Positions 31,195-39,624 are shown, counted from the first letter of the stretch. The stretch: 64,000 bases of DNA from CALUOB01 sp944322305 (GCA_963931605.1 OZ007031.1:868001-932000); one strand, 5' to 3'. The notes: a model not told the origin generated them from the sequence alone. Numbers and translations: made by a program.

Positions 31195-31280
31195 TGGCGG
31201 AAGGCAGAGGCGGGATCGGGTCTGACCGCGCCTCAAAGCGGGACGCAGCCCGCACAGGATCCCGCCTCTGCCTTCCGCCA
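31195..31280. repeat. Perfect 23-bp inverted repeat
   Basis: The arm at 31195-31217 (starting TGGCGGAAGGCAGAGGC) is exactly complementary to 31258-31280, with a 40-base GC-rich loop. Followed by CTTTCCTCCCTTTTT. It could act as a strong terminator, RNA stabiliser or remnant of a mobile element. Confidence 0.75.
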
Positions 31281-31296
31281 TTCCCGCTTTCCTCCC

Positions 31297-31380
31297 TTTT
31301 TGGGCTACGCGCCCGTAACGTCGGGTTCTGCAGGTTCCCGCGCCAAAAGGAACCCGCCGTTACGGTTGCATACCCAAAAA
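31297..31380 (+). promoter_or_regulatory. Long interrupted hairpin in the leader of the glycosylasparaginase gene
   Basis: Nested complementary blocks: TTTTTGGG (31297-31304) with CCCAAAAA (31373-31380), and a 16-bp arm 31313-31328 with 31350-31365 (one mismatch). GGTTCC at 31333-31338 competes with GGGTTC at 31323-31328 for the same GGAACC partner. It ends 23 bp before the ATG. Confidence 0.5.
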
Positions 31381-31403
31381 ACCGGCGAATGAGGAGGTTT
31401 GCC

Positions 31404-32474
31404 ATGTGGGGCATCGTCGCAACGTGGAGGATGGCGCTCGAGGGCGTCGAGAAGGCCGCGTCCCAGCTTGCCGAAGGTGGGAACGCCGGCGACGCGATCG
31501 AGTGCGCCGTGCGCGAGGTTGAGGACTTCCCCTACTACAAGTCCGTGGGCTACGGCGGTCTTCCCAACGAGGACATGCAGGTCGAGCTCGACGCGTCGTT
31601 CATGAACGGCGACACGCTGGAGTTCGGCGCGGTAGGCGCCGCCAAGAACATCGCCAACCCCGTGAGCGTAGCGCGCGCGCTCGCCACCGGCGACGCCAAC
31701 AACCTGTTGGTGGGCGCCGGCGCCGAGAAGTTCGCCGACGAACAGGGCTTCGAGCGCAAGAACATGCTGACCGACCGCGCCAAGATCTTCTACGCCAAGC
31801 GCGTGGCCGAGGAGGGCGGCCGCCTTCCGAACGCCGCCCGCGAGCTGGGCGAGCCCGAGGCCGAGCAGGAAACGGCCCGCGGCGCGATGCCCGCCAAGGA
31901 GGCGGACGGCGAGCCGGCGCGCGCCGGCATCGACCAGGAGGGCACCAACCCCAGCGGCCACGACACCGTGGGCATGGTGTGCCTCGACGCCTCCGGCACG
32001 ATCACGGCGGCGACCTCCACGAGCGGCCTGTTCATGAAGCACGCCGGCCGCGTGGGCGACTCCTCCATCCCCGGCGCCGGCTTCTACGCCGACTCCGCCT
32101 CCGGCGGCTCGGCCTCCACGGGCCTGGGCGAGGACGTCATGAAGGGCTGCGTGGGCTACGAGATCGTGCGCCTCATGGGCGAGGGCCTGCATCCGCAGCA
32201 GGCGTGCGAAAAGGCCATCGCGCACTTCACCGAGGTTCTCAAGCGCCGACGCGGCCATGCCGGCGACATCTCCTTCGTAGCCATGGACAGCCAGGGCCGC
32301 TGGGGCGCGGCGAGCAACATCGAGGGCTTCTCCTTCGTGGTGGCCACCGAGAACGAGCCCGCCTGCGTGTACCTGGCGCACCCGCAGCCCGACGGCACCT
32401 GCACCCATGAGGTGGCGAGCGCCGAATGGCTCGAGGAGTACATGGCCTCGCGCCTGGCCCCCGTCACGCTGTAG
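31404..32474 (+). CDS. Glycosylasparaginase (N4-(beta-N-acetylglucosaminyl)-L-asparaginase family)
   Basis: 356 residues, Ntn hydrolase of the aspartylglucosaminidase/isoaspartyl peptidase family. Self-cleavage is expected before Thr188 in GHDTVGMV, making alpha and beta chains; R216 and D219 in GRVGDSSIPGAGFYAD match the substrate clamp of aspartylglucosaminidases, as do VGYGGLPNED and LDASFMNGD in the alpha chain. This fits cleavage of the GlcNAc-Asn bond better than plain asparaginase activity. A charged linker (about 148-182) precedes the cleavage site. No signal peptide, so it acts in the cytosol, presumably on a PTS-imported conjugate. AGGAGG lies 6 bases before the ATG. Confidence 0.85.
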   Translation: MWGIVATWRMALEGVEKAASQLAEGGNAGDAIECAVREVEDFPYYKSVGYGGLPNEDMQVELDASFMNGDTLEFGAVGAAKNIANPVSVARALATGDANNLLVGAGAEKFADEQGFERKNMLTDRAKIFYAKRVAEEGGRLPNAARELGEPEAEQETARGAMPAKEADGEPARAGIDQEGTNPSGHDTVGMVCLDASGTITAATSTSGLFMKHAGRVGDSSIPGAGFYADSASGGSASTGLGEDVMKGCVGYEIVRLMGEGLHPQQACEKAIAHFTEVLKRRRGHAGDISFVAMDSQGRWGAASNIEGFSFVVATENEPACVYLAHPQPDGTCTHEVASAEWLEEYMASRLAPVTL

Positions 32475-32559
32475 CGCCTCCCCTTCCCCGCCGCCGGCTT
32501 AGCGCAGCCGCGCCGGCGGCGGGCCCCCGAAACCGCGTTGGAACCCTAAGGAGCAACGA

Positions 32560-33756
32560 ATGAGCACAGAAGAAGAGGTTCTCGCCATCGAGCCCGAGCT
32601 CGAGAAGCGCATCCTCGACGAGGTCGACGCGATCGCCGACGAGATGATCGAGGCCATCCGCGCCATCGTGCGCCAGAAGAGCGTGCAGGGCGAGCCGGCC
32701 GAGGGCGCGCCCTTCGGCACCGACGTGCGCGCCGCGCTCGACCAGACGCTCGAGCGCGCCTCGGCGCTGGGCTTCGAGACCCGCGACCTCGACGGCTACA
32801 TGGGCTACGCCAGCTGGGCCGCCGAGCCCGCCGAGGGCGAGGAGGCGCTGCCCGGCTACGTGTGCGCGCTCGGCCACCTCGACGTGGTGCCGGAGGGCTC
32901 CACGGGCTGGAAGGTCCCGCCGTACAGCGCGCACCTGGAGAACGGCCGCATCACGAGCCGCGGCGTGCTGGACAACAAAGGCCCGGTCTACGCCTGCCTC
33001 TACGCCCTGTGGGCGCTCAAGCGCCTGGGGCTTTCGCCCAAGCGCGAGGTGCGCGTCATCTTCGGCTGCAACGAGGAGACCGGCTTCAACGACCTGCGCT
33101 ACTACCTCGACCACGAGCCCGCGCCCGTGATGGGCTTCACCCCCGACTGCAAGTACCCGGTGGTCTACGCCGAGCGCGGCCGCATGGCCGTGCGCCTTGC
33201 CGCCAAAGCCGCCGCGGGCGAGGACGCCTCCGCGCTGCAGCAGCGGTTCTTCTCGTTCATGAACGAGTACGTGCTGAACGCCAAGCCCAACGGCGAGCGC
33301 TTCGGCATCGACTGCGCCGACCCCGAGTTCGGCGTCACCGAGGTGCGCAACTACAAGCTCGCAGAGGTTGACGGCGCCCCGGCCGTTGAGTTCGCCGTCA
33401 GCTACCCGGCCGGCATCACCGCCGCCGAGCTGGAAGAGAAGCTCGGCGCCGTGGCCGACGCCCAGGGCCTTGAGCTCACCGTCACCGGCAACTTCAACCC
33501 GGTGCGCTTCGAGAAGGACTGCCGCCTGGTGCGCACCCTCGTCTACACCTACGAGCACGTGACCGGCGCCGACGGCGCGCCCGTGACCACCACCGGCGGC
33601 ACCTACGCCAAGCTCATGCCCAACATCGTCCCCTTCGGCCCCTCCTTCCCCGGCCAGAAGGGCATCGGTCACCAGCCCAACGAGTGGATGGACGTGGCGG
33701 ACCTGGTCACCAACGCCAAGATCTACGCGTTGAGCCTGTACCTGCTCTCGCGGTAA
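32560..33756 (+). CDS. M20-family dipeptidase (Sapep/PepV-like)
   Basis: 398 residues; zinc/manganese dipeptidase acting in the cytosol. Ligand motifs in order: LGHLDVVP (His, Asp), RGVLDNKGP (bridging Asp), CNEETG (general base and ligand Glu pair), TPDCKYP (Asp) and GIGHQPNEWM (His). Slightly shorter than PepV (~470), with a reduced lid. 85 bp after the glycosylasparaginase gene on the same strand, so probably co-transcribed and possibly trimming peptides attached to Asn conjugates. Confidence 0.9.
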   Translation: MSTEEEVLAIEPELEKRILDEVDAIADEMIEAIRAIVRQKSVQGEPAEGAPFGTDVRAALDQTLERASALGFETRDLDGYMGYASWAAEPAEGEEALPGYVCALGHLDVVPEGSTGWKVPPYSAHLENGRITSRGVLDNKGPVYACLYALWALKRLGLSPKREVRVIFGCNEETGFNDLRYYLDHEPAPVMGFTPDCKYPVVYAERGRMAVRLAAKAAAGEDASALQQRFFSFMNEYVLNAKPNGERFGIDCADPEFGVTEVRNYKLAEVDGAPAVEFAVSYPAGITAAELEEKLGAVADAQGLELTVTGNFNPVRFEKDCRLVRTLVYTYEHVTGADGAPVTTTGGTYAKLMPNIVPFGPSFPGQKGIGHQPNEWMDVADLVTNAKIYALSLYLLSR

Positions 33757-33843
33757 AATCCCGCCGTCTGCGCGGGGCCGGAGGCACCAGGCGGCGCCTG
33801 AGCGCCCCGCGCGCAGGTACGCACCCTAAGAGAAAGCAGCACC

Positions 33844-34536
33844 ATGAGCTCAAAGAAGCACCGCAAGAAAAAGCACGTCGCCCACACCGAGCAGGCCCTT
33901 TCCGCCAGCGCGGCAAAGACAGGCGCAGGCTCCGAGCCCTCAGCCCCCGGCAAGGCGCAGCGCGCCGTCGACCGGGCGGCCTCGCGCGCGGGCGTTCCGG
34001 CGGGGGTGGCGCGGCGCTTCTTCGCCTACCTCATCGACTGGTACGTGGGCGCGCTGTGCATGGCCGTGCCCATCTCCATCGCCTCCTCGCAGCTGACCGG
34101 CGACATCACCAACCAGTACCTGGTTGACTTCCCCGCCCCCTGGGGCATCGTCACCGGCTGCGCGGCGCTTTTGTGCGCGTGCTTCTACTACGTCGCGATC
34201 CCGCTCGTCATCTGGCCGGGACAGACGCCCGGCAAGCGCCTGTGCGGCATCCGCATCACCATGGCCGACGGCAGCCCCGTAGACCTCCCGCACCTGGCGC
34301 TCCGCGAGATCCTGGGCGTGTTCGTGCTCGAGGGCGTGGTGGCCAACGCCAGCGGCATCTGGCACCAGATGCTCACCATCGCCACGGGCGTGAACTTCGT
34401 CCATCCGCTGATGTACGTGGGCTTCGCGATCACGCTCACAAGCTGCATCATGATCCTCGTCCGCAAGGACCACCGGTGCCTGCACGACCTCATCGGCGGC
34501 ACCAAGGTCTGCGCCGCCCCGCGCGCAGACGAGTAA
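33844..34536 (+). CDS. RDD family membrane protein
   Basis: 230 residues. A Lys-rich N-terminus (SSKKHRKKKH) and low-complexity linker lead to three to four hydrophobic segments with the RDD signature: ARRFFAYLIDWYVG at about 56-69, PGQTPGKRLCGIRI and the closing HRCLHDLIGGTKV. RDD proteins have no single known job; some are sodium/proton antiporters or partners of transport systems. 87 bp after the dipeptidase gene. Confidence 0.85.
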   Translation: MSSKKHRKKKHVAHTEQALSASAAKTGAGSEPSAPGKAQRAVDRAASRAGVPAGVARRFFAYLIDWYVGALCMAVPISIASSQLTGDITNQYLVDFPAPWGIVTGCAALLCACFYYVAIPLVIWPGQTPGKRLCGIRITMADGSPVDLPHLALREILGVFVLEGVVANASGIWHQMLTIATGVNFVHPLMYVGFAITLTSCIMILVRKDHRCLHDLIGGTKVCAAPRADE

Positions 34537-34657
34537 GCGCAAGGGCCGCCGGGGAGACGGCTTGCGCGCGGACGCTGCAATCTGCGGCTCTGCTCTCCCC
34601 TGCTTGAACCGTTTTGGGTAACCGGCCCGCAGCCCGGGCCTCGAGAAAGGATAGGCT

Positions 34658-35179
34658 ATGAAAATCGTCATGATCTACGACCAGATCCAGTCCGGCCTCG
34701 GCGCCAAGGACGACCGCAACCTGCCGCTGGGCATCCTGAAGGAGCCCGTGGGCCCGGCCGTCATGATGGAGAACCTCCTCAAGCAGGTGGGCGGCAAGGT
34801 CGTGGCCACGCTCTACTGCGGCTGGGGCACCTACGGCGACAACCCCGACGAGGTTGCGCGCAAGCTCGTGGCCATGTGCCACAAGATCAACCCCGACGTG
34901 GTCATGTGCGGCCCGACCTTCAACTACGCCGAGTACGCCGAGATGGCCTGCCGCGTCGCCTCCGACATCGAGGCCGCCGGCAAGATCCGCGCCCTCGCCG
35001 CGGTGAGCCAGGAGAACACCGACGCCATCGCCAAGTACAAGGACAAGGTCACCATCGTCCGCACCCCCAAGAAGGGCGGCACCGGCCTCAACGAGGCCCT
35101 GAAGAACATGTGCCTGGTGGCCAAGGGGCTCGTGGACGGCACCGACATCTCCGACCTCAAGGCCAGCGCCTGCTTCTAA
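34658..35179 (+). CDS. Stand-alone GrdB-like protein (glycine/sarcosine/betaine reductase component B, N-terminal domain only)
   Basis: 173 residues. Matches the N-terminal half of GrdB-type reductase subunits: GLGAKDDRNLPLGI near the start, EPVGPAVMMENLL, VVATLYCGWGTY, NPDVVMCGPTFNYAEY and a closing IVRTPKKGGTGLNEALKNM segment. Full GrdB (~430 residues) has a selenocysteine in its second half; that half is absent, and there is no in-frame TGA downstream (stop is TAA). It ends SACF. Function unknown; inferred to bind a small amine or amino-acid-derived ligand. RBS AAAGGA upstream. 121 bp after RDD. Confidence 0.75.
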   Translation: MKIVMIYDQIQSGLGAKDDRNLPLGILKEPVGPAVMMENLLKQVGGKVVATLYCGWGTYGDNPDEVARKLVAMCHKINPDVVMCGPTFNYAEYAEMACRVASDIEAAGKIRALAAVSQENTDAIAKYKDKVTIVRTPKKGGTGLNEALKNMCLVAKGLVDGTDISDLKASACF

Positions 35180-35303
35180 GGCACCGAGCCCGCCGCGGCG
35201 AAGAAGCGCCTGCGACAACGCACCCCTCCCCGCAGCCGCGCACGTGCTCGACGCGCGGCTGCGGCACCTCCATCTCACCCCACAATCCCAGGAGCGACCG
35301 AGC

Positions 35304-36422
35304 ATGACTCACGAGAGCGCACCGCGCAAGCGGTCGCACAAGCACAAATCAGCTGAGGCGGCGCAGAAGCGCCGCGTCGAGCGCGAGCACGCGCTAGAGC
35401 ACGCGCGCGCCGAGCGCGAGCATCGCCAGCAGGCCGTGCTCGGACAGCTGAAGGAGGCCGGACTCGACATGACCATGGGCGCCGGCGAGGAGAGCTGGTT
35501 CGGCGCGCCCGAGGTCAAGATCGACCTCAAGACCGAGCTGGAGCGCCTGAAGGCCCTGCGCCGCGCCACGTTCGTGCGCCGCTGCTACACCCTGGTCTCG
35601 GTGGTGATCTCCGCGCTTCTGCAGGCCTACACCATCCAGGCGTTCGTGAACCCCGCCAACCTGCTTTCCAGCGGCTTCACCGGCTTGGCCATCCTGATCG
35701 AGCGCATCACCGGGCTTTTCGGCGTGCACTTCTCCACCTCGCTGGGCATGATCGTGCTCAACATCCCGGTCGCCATCATCTGCTGGAAGAGCATCAGCCG
35801 CCGGTTCGTGGTCTTCTCCATGCTGCAGGTGTTCTTGTCGTCAACCTTCCTGCGCGTGCTGCACTTCGACCCCATCCTGGACAACCTGATGCTCCAGGTG
35901 ATCTTCGGCGGCTTCCTGTACGGCTTCGCCATCGCCGTGGCGCTGCGCGCCGGCGCCTCCACCGCGGGCACCGACTTCATCTCGCTCATGGTCTCCAACA
36001 AGACGGGCAAGAGCATCTGGGGCCTGATCTTCGCGGGCAACTGCTGCGTGCTGTGCGTGTTCGGCGCGCTGTTCGGCTGGGAGGCGGCGGCGTACTCCAT
36101 CATCTTCCAGTTCATCTCCACCAAGGCCATCGAGATGTTCCACCACTACTACGAGCGCGTGACGCTGCAGATCATCACGCAGCGGCCCGACCAGATCCTG
36201 GCGAGCTACAACGTGGTGCACAAGCACGGCAGCTCGGTGATGGAGGTCGTGGGCGGCCGCAGCCACCAGCGCTACTGGCTCATCAACACCGTGGCCTCCT
36301 CCTTCGAGCTTGACGACATCATGCAGCTCATCCGCACGCAGGACGGCAACGCGGTGGTGAACGTGATGCGCACCGAGAACTTCTTCGGCAACTTCTACCG
36401 CCCGCCGATCGACGAGAAGTAA
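35304..36422 (+). CDS. YitT family membrane protein (DUF161 + DUF2179)
   Basis: 372 residues: a long charged N-terminus (about 1-85, rich in Arg/Glu/His, likely coiled), five to six membrane segments (about 100-255) with AFVNPANLLSSGFTG and RAGASTAGTDF signatures, then a cytosolic DUF2179 domain (about 285-372) ending TENFFGNFYRPP. Function of the family is unknown. ATG 35304 is chosen with AGGAGC upstream; the open frame extends further without a better site. Last gene before a strong terminator. Confidence 0.88.
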   Translation: MTHESAPRKRSHKHKSAEAAQKRRVEREHALEHARAEREHRQQAVLGQLKEAGLDMTMGAGEESWFGAPEVKIDLKTELERLKALRRATFVRRCYTLVSVVISALLQAYTIQAFVNPANLLSSGFTGLAILIERITGLFGVHFSTSLGMIVLNIPVAIICWKSISRRFVVFSMLQVFLSSTFLRVLHFDPILDNLMLQVIFGGFLYGFAIAVALRAGASTAGTDFISLMVSNKTGKSIWGLIFAGNCCVLCVFGALFGWEAAAYSIIFQFISTKAIEMFHHYYERVTLQIITQRPDQILASYNVVHKHGSSVMEVVGGRSHQRYWLINTVASSFELDDIMQLIRTQDGNAVVNVMRTENFFGNFYRPPIDEK

Positions 36423-36477
36423 GCCGCCCTTGGCTGGCAGCGCCACGCCCCGCACGGCGCTTACCGCGCGCTTCTGT

Positions 36478-36516
36478 AAGGCGCGCTCGGGTTTTCTCCC
36501 CGGGCGCGCCTTTTTG
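36478..36516 (+). terminator. Intrinsic terminator closing the PTS-YitT gene run
   Basis: Stem AAGGCGCGC plus CGGG / CCCG plus GCGCGCCTT with a short loop, followed by TTTTTG, 55 bp after the YitT stop. Confidence 0.85.
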
Positions 36517-36711
36517 CGTTGCGGAGAAGCGGGCGCCTTGCTGGGGCGGTGCGGCTGGAGGGGCGCCAGGGCGCAACGCTTGAAGCCGCTTGCCAGGGGC
36601 CGCGCTGAAAAGGGGCGCTGCGGGGCCCGTCGCCAAGAAACGCCGCATCTGGTACGCCTGCGCAATTGTGGACGCGCGGTGTGCACGCGCTCTTATCGCC
36701 TTGCCACTTGC

Positions 36712-36734
36712 CTTGAAGTTAACTCTAAGTTCAA
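36712..36734 (+). promoter_or_regulatory. MerR-type operator
   Basis: Imperfect palindrome beginning CTTGAAGTTAACTCTAAG and ending TTCAA, 30 bp before the merR ATG. This resembles the AdhR/BltR class of operators that overlap a stretched -35/-10 spacer; CAATAATGG just after could be the -10. Suggests autoregulation. Confidence 0.6.
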
Positions 36735-36763
36735 TAATGGCGACATAGGCGAGAGGAGCGCAC

Positions 36764-37279
36764 ATGCAACTCACCATAGGCGACGTCTCCGCGCGGCTGG
36801 GCATCTCCGCGCCGACGCTGCGCTACTACGACAAGGAGGGGCTTTTGCCCTTTGTGGCGCGCAACCAAAGCGGCGCGCGCGTGTTCACCGAGCACGACTT
36901 GGAATGGCTGCACATGATCGAGTGCCTCAAGCGGTCGGGCCTCTCGATCAAGGAGATCAAGCAGTTCGTTGACCTGTACGTGCAGGGCGACGATACCCTT
37001 GCCGCGCGGCGCGACATCTTCTACCGGCGCAAGGCCGCCGTCGAGGCCGAGGTGGAAGCGCTCAAGCAGACCCTGGACTACGTGGCGTACAAGTGCTGGT
37101 ACTACGACACAGCCGTGGCGGCGGGCAACATCGAGGCGGCGCGAAACGCAAGCCTGTCCGAGATGCCCGCGCAGGCGCAGCGCTATGTGCGCGAGCGGGC
37201 CGAGCGCCTGGGCGCGGACGCGAACGCGAGCGTGGATCCGAGCGCGCAGGACGCCGAGCACGTTGGTAGCGAGGCGTAA
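36764..37279 (+). CDS. MerR family transcriptional regulator
   Basis: 171 residues. Winged HTH at 1-70 (LTIGDVSARLGISAPTLRYYDKEGLLP is split here as the canonical start, with the RYYDKEGLL helix-turn), then the dimerising coiled coil (about 75-115) and a short effector region with Cys/Trp (YKCWYYDTA). No mercury-type triple Cys; typical of redox- or aldehyde-responsive members. AGGAG lies before the ATG, a palindromic operator is in front, and the histidine phosphatase gene 87 bp downstream may be its target. Confidence 0.88.
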   Translation: MQLTIGDVSARLGISAPTLRYYDKEGLLPFVARNQSGARVFTEHDLEWLHMIECLKRSGLSIKEIKQFVDLYVQGDDTLAARRDIFYRRKAAVEAEVEALKQTLDYVAYKCWYYDTAVAAGNIEAARNASLSEMPAQAQRYVRERAERLGADANASVDPSAQDAEHVGSEA

Positions 37280-37366
37280 ATCCCCCTGCCCACAAGGCTT
37301 CTCACCATCCCGGCGGGTAGCATCCGCCAGACCATCCAACCACTTACACCGAAGAAAGGAAAACCC

Positions 37367-37960
37367 ATGTCCAAGCTGTACCTGATGCGCCACGGCCAAA
37401 CCCTCTTCAACGTGCTGCGCCGCAAACAGGGCTGGTGCGACTCCCCGCTCACCGAGGAGGGCATCGAGCAGGCCCGTCGCGCGGGTGCGTGGCTCCGCGA
37501 GCAGGGCGTTACCTTTGATCACGCGTACTCCTCCACCTCCGAGCGCGCATGCGACACGCTGGAGATCGTGCTTGAAGAAGCCGGGCAGACCATGCCCTAC
37601 GAGCGCGTGAAGGGGCTCAAGGAGTGGAACTTCGGCACCTTTGAAGGGCTCACCGAGGACACGAACCCGCCGCTTCCCTACGGAGATTTTTACGTGCCCT
37701 TCGGCGGCGAGGGCGAGCTCGCCTTCCGCGAGCGCTTGGTAACCACTGTGACCGAGCTTATGAGTCGCCCGGGGCACGACAGCGTGATCATGGCCTCGCA
37801 CGGCGCCGCCGTGGCGCAGTTCCTGCGCGCGCAGGGTCCCGAGGCCGAGCAGCGTCTGCGCAACAACCGCCGCATCGGCAACTGCGCGATCACCGTGTAC
37901 GAGTTCGACCCTGAAACGCGCGCCTTCGAAGCCCTTGAGCTGATCAACCCCAACGCCTAG
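37367..37960 (+). CDS. Histidine phosphatase (phosphoglycerate mutase-like)
   Basis: 197 residues; soluble phosphatase with the phospho-His in LMRHGQT (His9), second-site Arg in SSTSERACDT, Glu in KEWNFGTFEG and the second catalytic His in ASHGAAVAQF. Compact branch-2-like family of broad or unknown substrate. AAAGGAAA precedes the ATG. Probably one transcript with merR, ended by the hairpin at 37990. Confidence 0.88.
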   Translation: MSKLYLMRHGQTLFNVLRRKQGWCDSPLTEEGIEQARRAGAWLREQGVTFDHAYSSTSERACDTLEIVLEEAGQTMPYERVKGLKEWNFGTFEGLTEDTNPPLPYGDFYVPFGGEGELAFRERLVTTVTELMSRPGHDSVIMASHGAAVAQFLRAQGPEAEQRLRNNRRIGNCAITVYEFDPETRAFEALELINPNA

Positions 37961-37989
37961 CGCGCCCGGGCGCCGCCACACGCCCATAG

Positions 37990-38030
37990 CGCCGCCGGCC
38001 CTCTGCATACAGGGAGCCGGCGGCGTTTTT
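37990..38030 (+). terminator. Intrinsic terminator after the phosphatase gene
   Basis: 10-bp perfect stem CGCCGCCGGC/GCCGGCGGCG with an inner CCCT/AGGG pair, followed by TTTTT. Confidence 0.9.
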
Positions 38031-38053
38031 GCTTGGGGCTTGCTCAGCTGGCC

Positions 38054-38425
38054 CTAGTACTTGGCGCGGAAGCCCTTCTCGTCCGGCACCAACGGCAGCT
38101 CGTCGCAGGCAACCACGGTAAAGCCATAGCCGAACTGCCGGTAATACACGTGCAGGTCCGCCACCATGGCCTGAATGTTGGCGCCGGTGCCCTGCCACTC
38201 GGCCTCCACGTTGCCGTCGTCGAGGTTCTTGACCCAGCCGGTTATCTCGCGCTTATCGGAGAACTGCTGCTGCATGAACCGAAAGCCCACGCCCTGCACG
38301 CGCCCGGAAAACAGCAGGCGCACACGCAAGGTGGCTGCGGGATCCAGCGCCGCCACCAGCTTGTCGTCGTCCACCGGCTCCTTGTCGGCGCTTTTCGCGC
38401 GGGCCTTGAAAAACCGTTCGAGCAT
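38054..38425 (-). CDS. Acylphosphatase-like protein
   Basis: 123 residues. The C-terminal ~90 residues are an acylphosphatase fold: GRVQGVGFR with catalytic Arg49, and GWVKNLDDG with catalytic Asn67. It would hydrolyse acyl phosphates such as 1,3-bisphosphoglycerate or acetyl phosphate. The first 30 residues (Lys/Arg-rich) are an extension not found in small acylphosphatases. ATG 38425 with AAAGGAGG upstream and a -10-like TACAAT at 38490-38495. Convergent with the phosphatase gene across a terminator. Confidence 0.85.
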   Translation of the reverse strand: MLERFFKARAKSADKEPVDDDKLVAALDPAATLRVRLLFSGRVQGVGFRFMQQQFSDKREITGWVKNLDDGNVEAEWQGTGANIQAMVADLHVYYRQFGYGFTVVACDELPLVPDEKGFRAKY

Positions 38426-38567
38426 GCTGCCTCCTTTTGCGCCGCCCACGCCGTGCGCTGCGCTTCCGCGCGCGCCGTTTTCGCCCCTCATTGTACGCGA
38501 AGACGCGCCAAACCTGCCCTGGCGAGGCGCTTGGGCGCCTCGTTTGCCCGGCATACAGGCCACAAAA

Positions 38568-38695
38568 CAAAAATGGATGTGGTTTAGGCGTCTCCTCTCA
38601 GGTAGACGATTTATGGGCAAGCCCTCTACCTGCGGGTTTTCTTTTCAGCATGCTCCGTCTACTTGGAGGGGACGCAATAAACCACATCCATTTTG
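38568..38695. repeat. 128-bp inverted-repeat element
   Basis: Ends mirror each other over about 41 bp with few mismatches: CAAAAATGGATGTGGTTTA at 38568-38586 against 38678-38695, continuing through GCGTC and CTC blocks to GTAGACG. An inner pair CAGGTAG / CTACCTG adds a second stem. No ORF. It lies between PAP2 (stop 38773) and the acylphosphatase start; mobile element or structured RNA. Confidence 0.65.
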
Positions 38696-38772
38696 CGCGG
38701 CGAGCTCTTTCAGCGGGCCGGCAGCACGTTTTACCCGCGGATCTTGCAATTAACGACACGGCGCAAGCGGCC

Positions 38773-39624
38773 CTACCGCCCGCTTCGGCGCAGCTTGCCA
38801 CTCGCCACCCACAGACCCACCGCGCGCACGTACAGCGCCAGCCACAGAACACCCGCACAGATCCCTGCGACCACGTCTGAGAGGTAATGCACGCCCAGGC
38901 ATACGCGGGCAAGGCACACCGCCGCGCAGGCCGCCAGCGCAACCGCGGCGAGCGCTGCGCGCCCGGTGCAGCTTCCCGCACCCGCCGCGCGCGCAAGTGC
39001 CTCGCGCGGAGCCTGCGCCCCGAGCCCTGCGCCCGTCACACCCGGGGCGCGGCGCGGCAGAGGGCGCATACCCATGAGCCACATGCCCCACAGCAGGAAA
39101 CCGAAAAAGGCAACCACGTTCATGGCGTGGCCGGAAGGGAAGCTGAGGCCCGCCTCGGCCACCAGGCCCCACGCAGGCCGCGGGCGAGCCACCACCGCTT
39201 TGAGCAGGCGGTTTACCACCTCGACCAGCGCCACGTTGCCGAGAAGCGCCACGCCGAGCCGCGTGGTCGGCGCGCTTCTGAGAAGCGCGCCGCCAAGCGC
39301 CACCGCGCCGGCAGCGCTCGCCAGGAAAGCGCCCGAGCCCGCAACGCTTACCGCGCGCCACATCCGCACCGTCCCCGGTGCGGCGGCGCCCGCGCCCTGC
39401 GCCAGCTGCCACGCCGCCCGGTCAACGCCCAGCGGCGCGCCGCCCGCCAGCGCCACCAGCGCCGTCAGGGCAAGAAACACCGCCGCGCAGGCAAGCAGCG
39501 TCGCCGTCCCAAGAAACCGCCGCGCACGCCCGGGACGGGCAGACCTCAGCAGGCGCTCGCCCCGTGCCACGCGCGCCGCGTCGCGCTTCTCGCGCCCGAG
39601 CAGCCGGTCAGCGTTTTGCGCCAT
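38773..39624 (-). CDS. PAP2-family membrane phosphatase
   Basis: 283 residues with five to six hydrophobic segments. The three phosphatase motifs are present: KAVVARPRP, SFPSGHAMN and ARVCLGVHYLSD (Arg/His/Asp). Family substrates are lipid phosphates such as undecaprenyl pyrophosphate or phosphatidate, at the outer membrane face. Start taken at ATG 39624, 7 bases after GGAAGG; an ATG two codons earlier overlaps that site. It overlaps the upstream hydrolase gene by 17 bp, so both are coupled. Confidence 0.87.
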   Translation of the reverse strand: MAQNADRLLGREKRDAARVARGERLLRSARPGRARRFLGTATLLACAAVFLALTALVALAGGAPLGVDRAAWQLAQGAGAAAPGTVRMWRAVSVAGSGAFLASAAGAVALGGALLRSAPTTRLGVALLGNVALVEVVNRLLKAVVARPRPAWGLVAEAGLSFPSGHAMNVVAFFGFLLWGMWLMGMRPLPRRAPGVTGAGLGAQAPREALARAAGAGSCTGRAALAAVALAACAAVCLARVCLGVHYLSDVVAGICAGVLWLALYVRAVGLWVASGKLRRSGR

